64,000 nt of DNA, taken from contig NZ_JAUFQF010000004.1 in assembly GCF_030409635.1 (NCBI RefSeq), positions 2,762,241 to 2,826,240 of the forward strand, read 5' to 3'. The notes under the pieces were generated by a model. It was not told the origin of the DNA and searched no databases. It worked only from the letters and a program-made list of their open reading frames with translations. Origin of the DNA: Vibrio agarivorans. GTDB lineage: Bacteria; Pseudomonadota; Gammaproteobacteria; Enterobacterales; Vibrionaceae. Positions 1 through 8,337 of the stretch are shown one piece after another. Both the position numbers and the translations under genes were made by a program. The stretch's first letter is position 1, and each line of letters starts with the position of its first letter.

Positions 1-19
1 ACTAATTAAATGAAAAAAA

Positions 20-52
20 GAGAGGCATGATTACGATCGTGCCTCTCTTTTT
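20..52. terminator. Intrinsic terminator hairpin
   Basis: An 8-bp stem (positions 20-27 with 40-47) around a 12-nt loop is followed by a run of T on the plus strand and preceded by a run of A, so it can work in both directions. It lies just beyond the stop of the protease gene on the minus strand and may also end a gene left of the window. Confidence 0.75.
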
Positions 53-86
53 ATTTTTACACCGAGTTATTTTTATACTGTATGTG

Positions 87-1697
87 TCACAGATTTCTTC
101 TTCGTCTAAGCAAAGGAATGCTCAGCAACAACAACCAATAAGGTGAAAGTGCACCACCGCTACCCTCACTGATCACCGGTGTGATACCACCCGTGGCATT
201 TTGGCTAAATCGCATGTTGGTTAACACCGCTCTGTCATCTCCTGATGAGGTTGAAGCGTCTTTCACATATTCTAAGCGTAGGGTGTTGCTGCTCTGCAAT
301 AAGCTCAAGCGGGTAGAAAATGCTTCGCTTCCAGAGAGCGGCTCAAGATCTGTCTGATTTATTCTCGCTCTTAGTTCATCAAAGCCATTTTCACTCGACA
401 CTTCCACATCGACGGTCAAGTAGCCCTGTGGGATACCTTCAATAACAACGACTGAGCGTTGGTTATCTCCAATAGTGGCAGACTGAATGCCGCCGTCTAT
501 CGCTACCCAAGGGTTGTCATTGACATAAACCTCATCAAAATCGAACGTTAGCACATCACGTAACGCCGATGACGCTTGCTCTATCCCCTCATAGGTCACA
601 TTGTTTGTAATCGAATATGACTCACTGCCTATCGTGTAATCTAAAGCGAGCTCTGCTTGATATTCTCGATATTCATCTATCGCAAGCTGAACTTCTACCA
701 CGCAGCTTTCATTCGACAATAGCGACTGAGTTGAACACGTGTTGTTGACGATTGAGGTAGTGCTTCCTTGAAGCTCGCTCAATTGAGCGGCTGAGAACGT
801 AATTGGGTTGGTACCGGTATTTTTAAAACTAAATTGATGCGTCAGTGTGCCGAACTCATGATAACCAATGTGCTCATTTTGGGTGTAGCTCAACCCGCTA
901 GTAAATCGACTGAGCCACCCTTCAAAGTATCCCGCGTCAGCGTACACACCATAAGAGCCTTCGCGGCCACAGTATTGATCGCCCCAGCTTACCCATCCAA
1001 GTTGCTCACCCGTCTCTTTGACGATGATGGGACCACCACTGTCACCGCGGCAGCTGTCTTGCCCTTCTGTCGGTGTACCTGCGCAAAAGTTTTGACTTGG
1101 GACACTCCCATAAACATCATTACACTCTTGATAACTGACTAACTTCACATCGACTTGCTGAAGACTATCAGGAAGGACTGTTCCGCCATTCGGCACGGTG
1201 GTCCCCCATCCCGCAACGGTTAAAGTGACATCGCCTGACATATATAACTCATCTAAACGTCCTGATTGAGATAAGTTGACAGGCACTGCTTCTGAGGTCG
1301 CCAGCTCTCGCGGCAGCTCTAAAACTGCGACATCATTGAGAAGCTGACTGGATTCAAAGCCCTCATGGATATAGATATTGGTAACACCTATTCGCGTCCC
1401 TTGTGCTTCATCATCAAGATCATTTACGCCAAACACCAGTTCGATATCATCCGCGCTGGTGCCTTCAACGCAATGCGCCGCAGTTAATACATAGCGCCCG
1501 CCAAGATAACTTGCACCACAGATTTGCCCTTGAGAGGCAGCAAAACCAGTTTGCACCAACGCACCGATAAATGGCCAGCTATTGTCTTCTGCTGGCGTAC
1601 CATCAATGATGCGCGCACTCGGGGTATCCGCACTGACCGATAGAGATAAAAGAGAGAGACCAACCGCCATTGGCAGTCGGATATTGACTTGTTTCAT
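87..1697 (-). CDS. Secreted trypsin-like serine protease with GlyGly-CTERM tail
   Basis: A chymotrypsin-fold (S1) endopeptidase of 536 residues. A signal peptide covers about residues 1-23 and mature protease begins near IIDG (residues 30-33). The catalytic triad is visible: His75 in LTAAHC, Asp122 in NDVAVLEL and Ser220 in GDSGGP. A second region, about residues 270-500, looks like all-beta accessory domains. The C-terminus has GSGG, a hydrophobic helix and RRRR, the GlyGly-CTERM sorting signal cleaved by rhombosortase, typical of Vibrio VesA/B/C proteases that pass through the type II secretion system. I chose the start at 1697 because AAGGA lies a normal distance upstream; a start 18 bases earlier lacks a ribosome site. 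The gene stands alone. Which Ves paralogue it matches is not clear from reading. Confidence 0.9.
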   Translation of the reverse strand: MKQVNIRLPMAVGLSLLSLSVSADTPSARIIDGTPAEDNSWPFIGALVQTGFAASQGQICGASYLGGRYVLTAAHCVEGTSADDIELVFGVNDLDDEAQGTRIGVTNIYIHEGFESSQLLNDVAVLELPRELATSEAVPVNLSQSGRLDELYMSGDVTLTVAGWGTTVPNGGTVLPDSLQQVDVKLVSYQECNDVYGSVPSQNFCAGTPTEGQDSCRGDSGGPIIVKETGEQLGWVSWGDQYCGREGSYGVYADAGYFEGWLSRFTSGLSYTQNEHIGYHEFGTLTHQFSFKNTGTNPITFSAAQLSELQGSTTSIVNNTCSTQSLLSNESCVVEVQLAIDEYREYQAELALDYTIGSESYSITNNVTYEGIEQASSALRDVLTFDFDEVYVNDNPWVAIDGGIQSATIGDNQRSVVVIEGIPQGYLTVDVEVSSENGFDELRARINQTDLEPLSGSEAFSTRLSLLQSSNTLRLEYVKDASTSSGDDRAVLTNMRFSQNATGGITPVISEGSGGALSPYWLLLLSIPLLRRRRNL

Positions 1698-1845
1698 GTT
1701 CCAATCCTTAGACATTTCGCTGCCGCAATACTACTTGAGTACGAAAAAACAGTGAACATGGTTACAGGTATTTCAACAACTAAATGCGATCCAATCGCAA
1801 TTAATCGTTTTGCTGTCTCAAATTAGACATACCTTAAGTATAGAA

Positions 1846-1872
1846 AAGCCGCTTTCAATGAGAAAGCGGCTT
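1846..1872 (-). terminator. Terminator of the ydiJ gene
   Basis: A perfect 11-bp stem (1846-1856 with 1862-1872) with a 5-nt loop lies just past the ydiJ stop; read on the minus strand it is followed by TTTTC. It separates ydiJ from the protease gene. Confidence 0.8.
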
Positions 1873-1899
1873 ACTATAGTGATGATTTTATTAATAAAT

Positions 1900-4800
1900 T
1901 CAGGCGAGATGTTTTAGCAGTGCCTGAACAGGATGCAACGTTTTGGTTCCCTCAAATCGTTTCACCTGGCTGCGACAAGAATACCCTGTAACCAAGCAAC
2001 GCTCTTTTGGTAATGAGTCTAGATTGCCTTTCCAGCTCAAACCGTAAATGTCTTTCGACATCTGTAGTTTGTCCGATTCATGACCAAAGGTGCCAGCCAT
2101 ACCACAACAACCAACAGGAACTGTATTCAACACTGCGCCAAAATGAGCAAAGATAGCACCCCACTCTTTCTCTGCATTCGGAAGTTTGGTTTTCTCTGTA
2201 CAGTGTGCAAACAGATACCAAGGCTCTTCAATCGAGCCTCTTTGCTCAACTTGTTCAAGGCGAGAGTCAAACTGTTCAAGACGAGGTACAAACCATTCGT
2301 GAGCGGTTAGAACATCAAAGTCACCACGCGTTTCACCCAATATTTCATTGTATTCATCGCGGTAACAGAGCACCAATGCAGGGTCTACTCCCACCATCGG
2401 AATACCTAAGCTCGCGACCGTTTCTAAAAATGCCGCGGTGTTTTTCGCGCCCTTGGCAAACTGGCGTAAAAAACCTTTAATATGCTGGGCTTTACCATTT
2501 GGCTTGAACGGTAACATGACCGGAGTTTTACCGAGTTTTTTAACCAGCAGACAAAAGTCTTCCACTACATCGGCATCGTAATAGCTCGTAAATGGGTCTT
2601 GCACAATCAATACATAGTTGTCTCGCTCGCTCGGAGACACCGCATTTAAACGCTGGAGATCAAATAGCTCATAAGCTTCGTTTCTTTGCTTAAGTGTGGG
2701 CACTGAAAGTAGAGGCGCGTCAATATACCCCACCGTCTTTTCGGTGAGTGACTGCACCCAGCCTTGTTTGAGCACGGCATTCGTCACCTGTGGCACCGCC
2801 CCCATCACAGGTAGCAAGGTCTCTATATTGGCAACAAGGTAATCTTTAATCGGACGCTGATAGCGACTGTAATAAGCATTGAGGAAACGTGAGCGGAAGC
2901 TCGGCACATCGACTTTGATCGGACATTGAGACGCACAAGCTTTACAAGCCAAACACCCATTCATGGCATCGTAGACTTCGTGAGAGAAGTCGTATTCATG
3001 ACGCTTATTGAGAGAATTGCGAACACGTTCGATCATCTCTTTGATCGTCGCAAACTTGTGTAAGCTCTCTTGCTCGACATCGAGAATGTCTACGCCTTGT
3101 TCAGAGAGTTGACGCAGCCACTCACGAACTAAACCCGCACGACCTTTAGGCGATTGGCGTCTATCTGCTGTCACCTTCATTGATGGACACATCGGCGAAC
3201 TGGTGTCGTAATTGAAGCAAAGGCCGTTACCATTACACTCCATGGCAGCTTTGAAGCTGTCTCGGACTTTCACCTCGATCTGGCGATCATAATAACCACG
3301 CTTGGTGTCAGTGACTTTGACCAACTCCGCTTGGCTATCCAGCGGCGTACAGATTTTGCCAGGGTTCATCTTGTTCAATGGATCGAATGCCGCTTTGACA
3401 CGACGTAACTGGGTAAACAGCTCCTCTCCAAAGAATTCAGGACCATACTCAGAGCGGAAACCTTTACCATGCTCTCCCCACATCAGGCCGCCATATTTAG
3501 CCACCAGTTGCACTACTTGGTCAGAAATCTCGTGCATCAACTGCTCTTGCATCGGGTCGCACAAGTCTAGTGCAGGTCTTACGTGAAGAACGCCCGCATC
3601 GACGTGGCCAAACATGCCATAGTTGAGGTTTTGTTTATCCAACAACTCACGAAACTCGCCAATAAAATCCGCCAAGTTTTCTGGTGGTACACACGTATCT
3701 TCAGCAAACGCGACGGGTTTAGCTTTACCCTTTGCCGCACCAAGCAAACCTACTGCCTTTTTCCGCATATTGTAGATGCGATTGATACCTACTAGGTCAT
3801 TACACACTTGGTAGCCAATAATACCGGACTGCCCTTGATCAATTTGCTGGTCCAACTTATTGATCAGCACCTCTACTTGCGACGCCACTTGTTCAGGGTT
3901 TGAACCGGCAAACTCAACCATATTGATACCCAGCATCTCTTTGCCAGGAACATCGGTCAGCAAATCACTGACGGTATGCCACACAATATCTTGTTTCGCT
4001 AAATTAAGAACTCTCGAGTCAACCGTTTCAACCGATAACGCCTGCGCTTCAACCATAAGCGGTGCGTTACGCAGTGCTGAATCAAATGTGTCATATTTAA
4101 CGTTAACCAAGGTACGTGCGTCTGGGATCGGTGTCAGATTCAGTTTCGCTTCTGTGATAAAGGCCAAAGATCCCTCTGCGCCACATAACACACGAGTCAA
4201 ATTAAACTCATCGTGCTCAGTAATCGCATTCTTGAGGTCATACCCCGTTAAAAAGCGGTTGAGCGGTGGGAATTTGGCTTCAATCTGTGGACGAAATTCA
4301 CGACATACAGACTCAGTGACCGAAGCAGCATTGGCTGCGCATGATTGATCACCACTGTCTATCTCAAACGAATCAGACTCCAACATTGAACCATCAGCAA
4401 ACACCGCTTGCAGTGAAAGTACGTGATCCGATGTTTTGCCGTATTTCAGCGAGCCCTGACCTGAAGCGTCGGTATTGATCATACCCCCTACTGTGGCACG
4501 GTTACTGGTCGAGAGATCAGGTGAGAAAAAGTAGCCGTATGGACGAACCGCGTCGTTCAACTGATCTTTAATCACACCAGTCTGGACTCTCACCCAGCCT
4601 TCTTCCGCGTTCACTTCCAATATTTTGTTCATATGGCGCGAAAGATCCACCACGATACCTTTCGTCAAAGACTGGCCATTGGTGCCTGTTCCACCACCAC
4701 GCGGTGAAAATGTCACACGTTCAAATTCAGGCAAACTGCCGATTTTACCCAGTAAAACCACGTCTTGAGTGGTTTTAGGGTGCACAACGGCTTGCGGAAG

Positions 4801-4950
4801 TTGTTGATAGACACTGTTGTCAGTGGCAACCGCGAGACGGCTTGAGTATTGAGTTTCAATATCTCCGCTAAAGCCTTTCGCCGCTAGTGCCGATAGATAG
4901 GATGATACGACGGGATCGACATCGGTCGTCGAATGAAGTCTGGGTAACAT
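1900..4950 (-). CDS. ydiJ: FAD/Fe-S D-2-hydroxyacid (D-2-hydroxyglutarate) dehydrogenase YdiJ
   Basis: A 1016-residue fusion of an FAD-binding oxidase (PCMH/GlcD type) and an iron-sulfur half, the architecture and length of E. coli YdiJ (about 1018). The N-terminal FAD domain shows PRGGGTGTNGQ near residue 83. A ferredoxin-like cluster motif, CLACKACASQCP, lies near residues 662-674, and a CCG-type motif (VGCCGMAGTFGH) near residue 953 marks the C-terminal heterodisulfide-reductase-like domain. YdiJ family members oxidise D-2-hydroxyglutarate and pass electrons to the respiratory chain; that activity is known for the family and inferred here. AGGAG precedes the ATG. It is a single gene, divergent from the DUF3334 gene. 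Confidence 0.9.
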   Translation of the reverse strand: MLPRLHSTTDVDPVVSSYLSALAAKGFSGDIETQYSSRLAVATDNSVYQQLPQAVVHPKTTQDVVLLGKIGSLPEFERVTFSPRGGGTGTNGQSLTKGIVVDLSRHMNKILEVNAEEGWVRVQTGVIKDQLNDAVRPYGYFFSPDLSTSNRATVGGMINTDASGQGSLKYGKTSDHVLSLQAVFADGSMLESDSFEIDSGDQSCAANAASVTESVCREFRPQIEAKFPPLNRFLTGYDLKNAITEHDEFNLTRVLCGAEGSLAFITEAKLNLTPIPDARTLVNVKYDTFDSALRNAPLMVEAQALSVETVDSRVLNLAKQDIVWHTVSDLLTDVPGKEMLGINMVEFAGSNPEQVASQVEVLINKLDQQIDQGQSGIIGYQVCNDLVGINRIYNMRKKAVGLLGAAKGKAKPVAFAEDTCVPPENLADFIGEFRELLDKQNLNYGMFGHVDAGVLHVRPALDLCDPMQEQLMHEISDQVVQLVAKYGGLMWGEHGKGFRSEYGPEFFGEELFTQLRRVKAAFDPLNKMNPGKICTPLDSQAELVKVTDTKRGYYDRQIEVKVRDSFKAAMECNGNGLCFNYDTSSPMCPSMKVTADRRQSPKGRAGLVREWLRQLSEQGVDILDVEQESLHKFATIKEMIERVRNSLNKRHEYDFSHEVYDAMNGCLACKACASQCPIKVDVPSFRSRFLNAYYSRYQRPIKDYLVANIETLLPVMGAVPQVTNAVLKQGWVQSLTEKTVGYIDAPLLSVPTLKQRNEAYELFDLQRLNAVSPSERDNYVLIVQDPFTSYYDADVVEDFCLLVKKLGKTPVMLPFKPNGKAQHIKGFLRQFAKGAKNTAAFLETVASLGIPMVGVDPALVLCYRDEYNEILGETRGDFDVLTAHEWFVPRLEQFDSRLEQVEQRGSIEEPWYLFAHCTEKTKLPNAEKEWGAIFAHFGAVLNTVPVGCCGMAGTFGHESDKLQMSKDIYGLSWKGNLDSLPKERCLVTGYSCRSQVKRFEGTKTLHPVQALLKHLA

Positions 4951-5153
4951 AAGCTTCCTGCTCCTTGGTACGAGAATGGCGTGTAACCAAGTATCCGTTA
5001 AATTAAAATGTTGATTGAGGTCACTTTACAACATTTAAAAAGGTGTTCAAAACACTATTACAATGCCAAAATGCGTGCCACTAAGGATTTGTACGCTGAA
5101 CCAGCAGAAAATAGACAAAAACGGCAATGAATGCCGTCAAATAGAGCAACAAC

Positions 5154-5834
5154 ATGAAAAAAAACAAAATTGTAACCACGGAAGATATTCTGTTAAAACT
5201 GTGCCAATCGGTTTCCGGCGTACTGACTTCTGCAACAGGATCAAATGTGTCTTATTCTGCCATGGTGCAGAAAATCAACAAAACTGCGCTAAAACCTGAT
5301 TTTGGCTGTTTTGTCCTTTTTGACGGCGGTTTCTCAGGCTTAGTTGTCATCAACTTTACGTCTAAAGCAGCCTTAGAGTTGTACACCAACTACATGCGCA
5401 ACATGGGCATGCCAGAAGAAGAACTCGCCGTACTCCACACCTCTGATGAAGTCGGAGATGTTCTTGGTGAGTTGATGAACCAGCTTGTTGGTGATTTTAC
5501 CAATAAGATCCGTAAAGAGCTGCAAACGAACATTACGCAAAACCAACCAAAAATGTTGGCGTTAAACAAACAAGTCATTTTGTCTGTCGATACCAACCTT
5601 GACCGCCCACAAGCGCGTCGCGTGACCTTCTCAACCGAGAAAAACAATATTTTCTATCTTGAGTTAGCCATGGATAAGACAGAGTTCATTCAACTTGAAG
5701 AGTTTGAAGTGGCCGAAGACGAGTGTCCTGATGCGATTTTAGAAGCCACTCAACAAGCAATGAGTCAGCCGAAAAAAGAACAGAAGAAACCGAGTGATGA
5801 CCCTACTGACCTGTTGGATAAGCTAGGAATTTAA
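5154..5834 (+). CDS. DUF3334 family, CheX-like protein
   Basis: A 226-residue cytoplasmic protein with no signal peptide or membrane segment. It resembles the DUF3334 family seen in vibrios and shewanellae. The sequence LGELMNQLVGDF around residues 104-115 contains an ExxN motif (Glu106, Asn109) like that of CheC/CheX phosphatases, which dephosphorylate CheY, so a phospho-signalling or c-di-GMP-linked role is possible but not shown. The C-terminal 35 residues are charged (KKEQKK...DDPTDLL) and look unfolded. The gene is monocistronic and ends in a strong terminator. Confidence 0.75.
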   Translation: MKKNKIVTTEDILLKLCQSVSGVLTSATGSNVSYSAMVQKINKTALKPDFGCFVLFDGGFSGLVVINFTSKAALELYTNYMRNMGMPEEELAVLHTSDEVGDVLGELMNQLVGDFTNKIRKELQTNITQNQPKMLALNKQVILSVDTNLDRPQARRVTFSTEKNNIFYLELAMDKTEFIQLEEFEVAEDECPDAILEATQQAMSQPKKEQKKPSDDPTDLLDKLGI

Positions 5835-5866
5835 CCTTCCCCAGTAACACTCATTCAAGGTTATTG

Positions 5867-5902
5867 AGCCCAAGTAAAAACCATTTTACTTGGGCTTTTT
5901 TC
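5867..5902 (+). terminator. Strong intrinsic terminator
   Basis: A perfect 13-bp stem (5867-5879 with 5884-5896), a 4-nt loop and a T run. It ends the DUF3334 transcript and lies 75 bases before the next start codon. Confidence 0.9.
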
Positions 5903-5976
5903 TTATCCTCATTTCCGTTTGTTGCCAAAAAAAGGTAAAATACCGCTCTTTTATTTTTGTCTGTTGTAAAGTCTTC

Positions 5977-6663
5977 ATGAGTAAACAAAAAGCCTTAAAG
6001 AAAATTGCTAAGTGTCTAGAGCTTGGGAATTCCGCAAACGTCAACGAAGCCGCGAATGCTATCAAGATGGCCCACCGCTTGATGTTAAAATATGGCTTAG
6101 ACAAGGATGATATTGAGTTCATTAAACTCGGCAAAACTCTCTCTTCTCACCTGCTGCCAGCGAATGTGAGTTCAACACTGCTACGCGTTATCCGAGGCAT
6201 CAACACCAAGTTTGGGGTTGAAGCGGTACTGCTTAACCATAAAGGCTTAAAGAAAGTCGAGTTTATTGGTGAAGCCGATCGCGCCATTTTCGCCGCCTTC
6301 GCATTTGATATCATTTACCGTGAATTGAATGAGCAAACCGGACAGTTTCGCAATAGCTTTGCAGGAAGTGGCACGTCCTCTCCAGAAGTAACACGCCGTG
6401 TAAACAGCTTCGTTTCAGGCTGGGTTGAAGGGGCATTGGAAAAACTGCCGGTGATTACCCCTGATGAAGACTCAGCCAATAAAATCAACGACTACATTGA
6501 TAAAGAGTTTAAGAACATAGACCGCGAAACCTTCAAGCAGCAGTTAAGAGAGGCGATGAAGAACCTCACTGATGACTATGAAAAAGGGCTGAAAAAAGGA
6601 CGTACCGTTTCGGTCAATCGCCCTATCAATGGTGCTCAAGCGCCGAAGATGTTGGAAAAATAA
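5977..6663 (+). CDS. DUF2786 domain protein
   Basis: A 228-residue soluble protein. The N-terminal 40 residues (KALKKIAKCLELGNSANVNEAANAIKMAHRLMLKYGL) match the DUF2786 pattern, a short helical domain found in phage-related and bacterial proteins of unknown function. A mixed alpha/beta region and a lysine-rich C-terminal tail follow. I chose ATG 5977 over an upstream in-frame start at 5890 because the extra 29 residues lie inside the preceding terminator and are not protein-like. The next gene starts 2 bases after the stop, so the two are probably translated together. Confidence 0.75.
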   Translation: MSKQKALKKIAKCLELGNSANVNEAANAIKMAHRLMLKYGLDKDDIEFIKLGKTLSSHLLPANVSSTLLRVIRGINTKFGVEAVLLNHKGLKKVEFIGEADRAIFAAFAFDIIYRELNEQTGQFRNSFAGSGTSSPEVTRRVNSFVSGWVEGALEKLPVITPDEDSANKINDYIDKEFKNIDRETFKQQLREAMKNLTDDYEKGLKKGRTVSVNRPINGAQAPKMLEK

Positions 6664-6665
6664 CT

Positions 6666-7616
6666 TTGCATCTACTCGCTGTATTTTTGATGGGTCTCTG
6701 TGTCAGTTTTCACTCGCTAGCCTCAACCGATAGCGATAACACTGACATAGCGGCCATATCTCAACTTGAGCGAGAAGCCGATCTCGGTGATGTACAGGCG
6801 CAACAAACTCTGGTCGAGCATTACCTACAAAACCCAAGCCTAATTCGTGACATCGCATGGTATCAGCAACTTCTTATGGTAAACGCTTTTCATGGCCATC
6901 TCGAGAGTCAACTGGCATTGGCTGATATGTTAGAACACTATTCTGCTAATGATCCCGAACTGCTCGACTTAACTATCGCCGCTTACTCTGCTATTCAGCA
7001 GCAATCTACATTCGCTCATCAGCGAGCAAGCGAACTGCTTGAGCAAAAATTCAACCTCGCCAAGAAAGCCCAGCTCGATACTCAGCCATTAGAAACCCTA
7101 CCAATTTCGATTGAAAAAGACACTTCGGAGTTAGATGACCACCATTTCTCTCCGGTTAGCCTCTCAATCATCTTAGTCTTGTTTTTCGGCGCAGTTGGTA
7201 GCGCATTAAGCGCTTTTCGTTCTAAAAAAACACTCTCCTTAGTAGATCTTGATGGGCTCAACCGTCAAGTCGCCGAGCACCAGCTCACCATAGACAGACA
7301 AAAGCAGCAACTTATAAAAGCACAGCGACTATTGTCTAAATCGCCACAAATGAGTTCGCAACAAAACCGCTCAACAAAGTCATCTCACGCCACAAAGAAT
7401 ACACTCTCGGCAAATGAAAAAGCGTTAATGCAAGCTTGCCGCGTTTTCGGCTATCTGCCAGACCAAATTCCTGATCAGAATGAGATCAAACGCCAATACA
7501 AAAAATTGTCTCACCGCTTTCACCCCGACCGTCATGGTGATGGTGATAGTGACAAAATGAAAACACTGAACAGAGCATTTTCAATTCTTATCAAAAATCA
7601 AACTATAACGCTTTGA
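6666..7616 (+). CDS. Membrane-anchored J-domain protein
   Basis: A 316-residue protein with a signal-like hydrophobic N-terminus (LLAVFLMGLCVSF), a helical repeat region resembling Sel1/TPR (ADLGDVQAQQTLVEHYLQ), a transmembrane segment near residues 160-180 (SLSIILVLFFGAVGSAL), a coiled coil, and a C-terminal J-domain with the HPD tripeptide near residue 286. J-domains stimulate Hsp70 ATPase, so this should recruit DnaK or another Hsp70 to the inner membrane with the J-domain in the cytoplasm. The start is TTG at 6666, 2 bases after the DUF2786 stop; an ATG at 6690 is the alternative and gives a weaker signal sequence. Client and Hsp70 partner are unknown. Confidence 0.75.
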   Translation: MHLLAVFLMGLCVSFHSLASTDSDNTDIAAISQLEREADLGDVQAQQTLVEHYLQNPSLIRDIAWYQQLLMVNAFHGHLESQLALADMLEHYSANDPELLDLTIAAYSAIQQQSTFAHQRASELLEQKFNLAKKAQLDTQPLETLPISIEKDTSELDDHHFSPVSLSIILVLFFGAVGSALSAFRSKKTLSLVDLDGLNRQVAEHQLTIDRQKQQLIKAQRLLSKSPQMSSQQNRSTKSSHATKNTLSANEKALMQACRVFGYLPDQIPDQNEIKRQYKKLSHRFHPDRHGDGDSDKMKTLNRAFSILIKNQTITL

Positions 7617-7777
7617 TTAATTTCCCATCAATACGGGCATAAGCCGCAAATTTAACATATAGTTCACATATATGTCGCTCAATAGTCGCGTGTAAGTGGC
7701 ATAATAAGTAAGACAAAATAAATGATAAAGAGCGTACAGATTGAGCGCTCGCACTAAAGTGAGTAACGGGAGATCGT

Positions 7778-7969
7778 ATGAAAAGCCACTATGGCCAGTG
7801 TGACTGGTGTAAAGAATTGAGGCATGTTGGTAAGCTAGAGTATATTGATGGCAAGCACCACTACTCTTGTGATGAATGCCTGTCCTTAGCAAAAATTGAT
7901 GTTCGATTATTTAATCGAGACGAGCTGACGCTACGTTCTCGCCTAGAGCAACGCAGTGCATTAGGGTAA
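7778..7969 (+). CDS. Small protein with two CxxC pairs (zinc-ribbon-like)
   Basis: A 63-residue protein with CDWC at residues 8-11 and CDEC at residues 31-34, spaced as in a treble-clef or zinc-ribbon knuckle, followed by a charged helix (LFNRDELTLRSRLEQR). GGGAG lies 5-9 bases before the ATG. Small proteins of this kind often bind zinc and contact nucleic acid or protein, but no family was recognised. It is 160 bases after the J-domain gene and has no obvious terminator of its own. Confidence 0.65.
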   Translation: MKSHYGQCDWCKELRHVGKLEYIDGKHHYSCDECLSLAKIDVRLFNRDELTLRSRLEQRSALG

Positions 7970-8337
7970 GTTTTCCCCCTAATCCTTTTCCATTCCGAAC
8001 CCAATTCGAAAACCAAACTCTGAGCGCATCTTCTAGTCCATGCGCTCTTGAACGTGCGTGTCTCTTCAGTAATCATCTTTTCTCAAATTGATTCTCAAAA
8101 TAAAAAGATAACCTAAATCAGAGTCTGCCGAACATCGCTCCAGGATCTCAACAATGAGATCAATTGCCGCACTTCCTTTGTCTCAAACATTACAAATCAT
8201 GCTTTTCTAGTACTTTTGCATCAAGCCCCTCTTGAGCTAAACCAACCTTTCGCCAATACTCAGCTCTCACATTAAATGTCATTTTGACTCTCAATTCGAC
8301 AATCAACCTGAAAATTAGAGACTGATTAGGGATCATC
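7970..8337. other. Intergenic region, 368 bp, with one inverted repeat
   Basis: No convincing gene was seen. A perfect 7-bp inverted repeat (8144-8150 with 8155-8161, 4-nt spacer) has no T run, so it is more likely a protein-binding site or RNA structure than a terminator. The 5' control region of the next gene must lie here. Confidence 0.4.
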
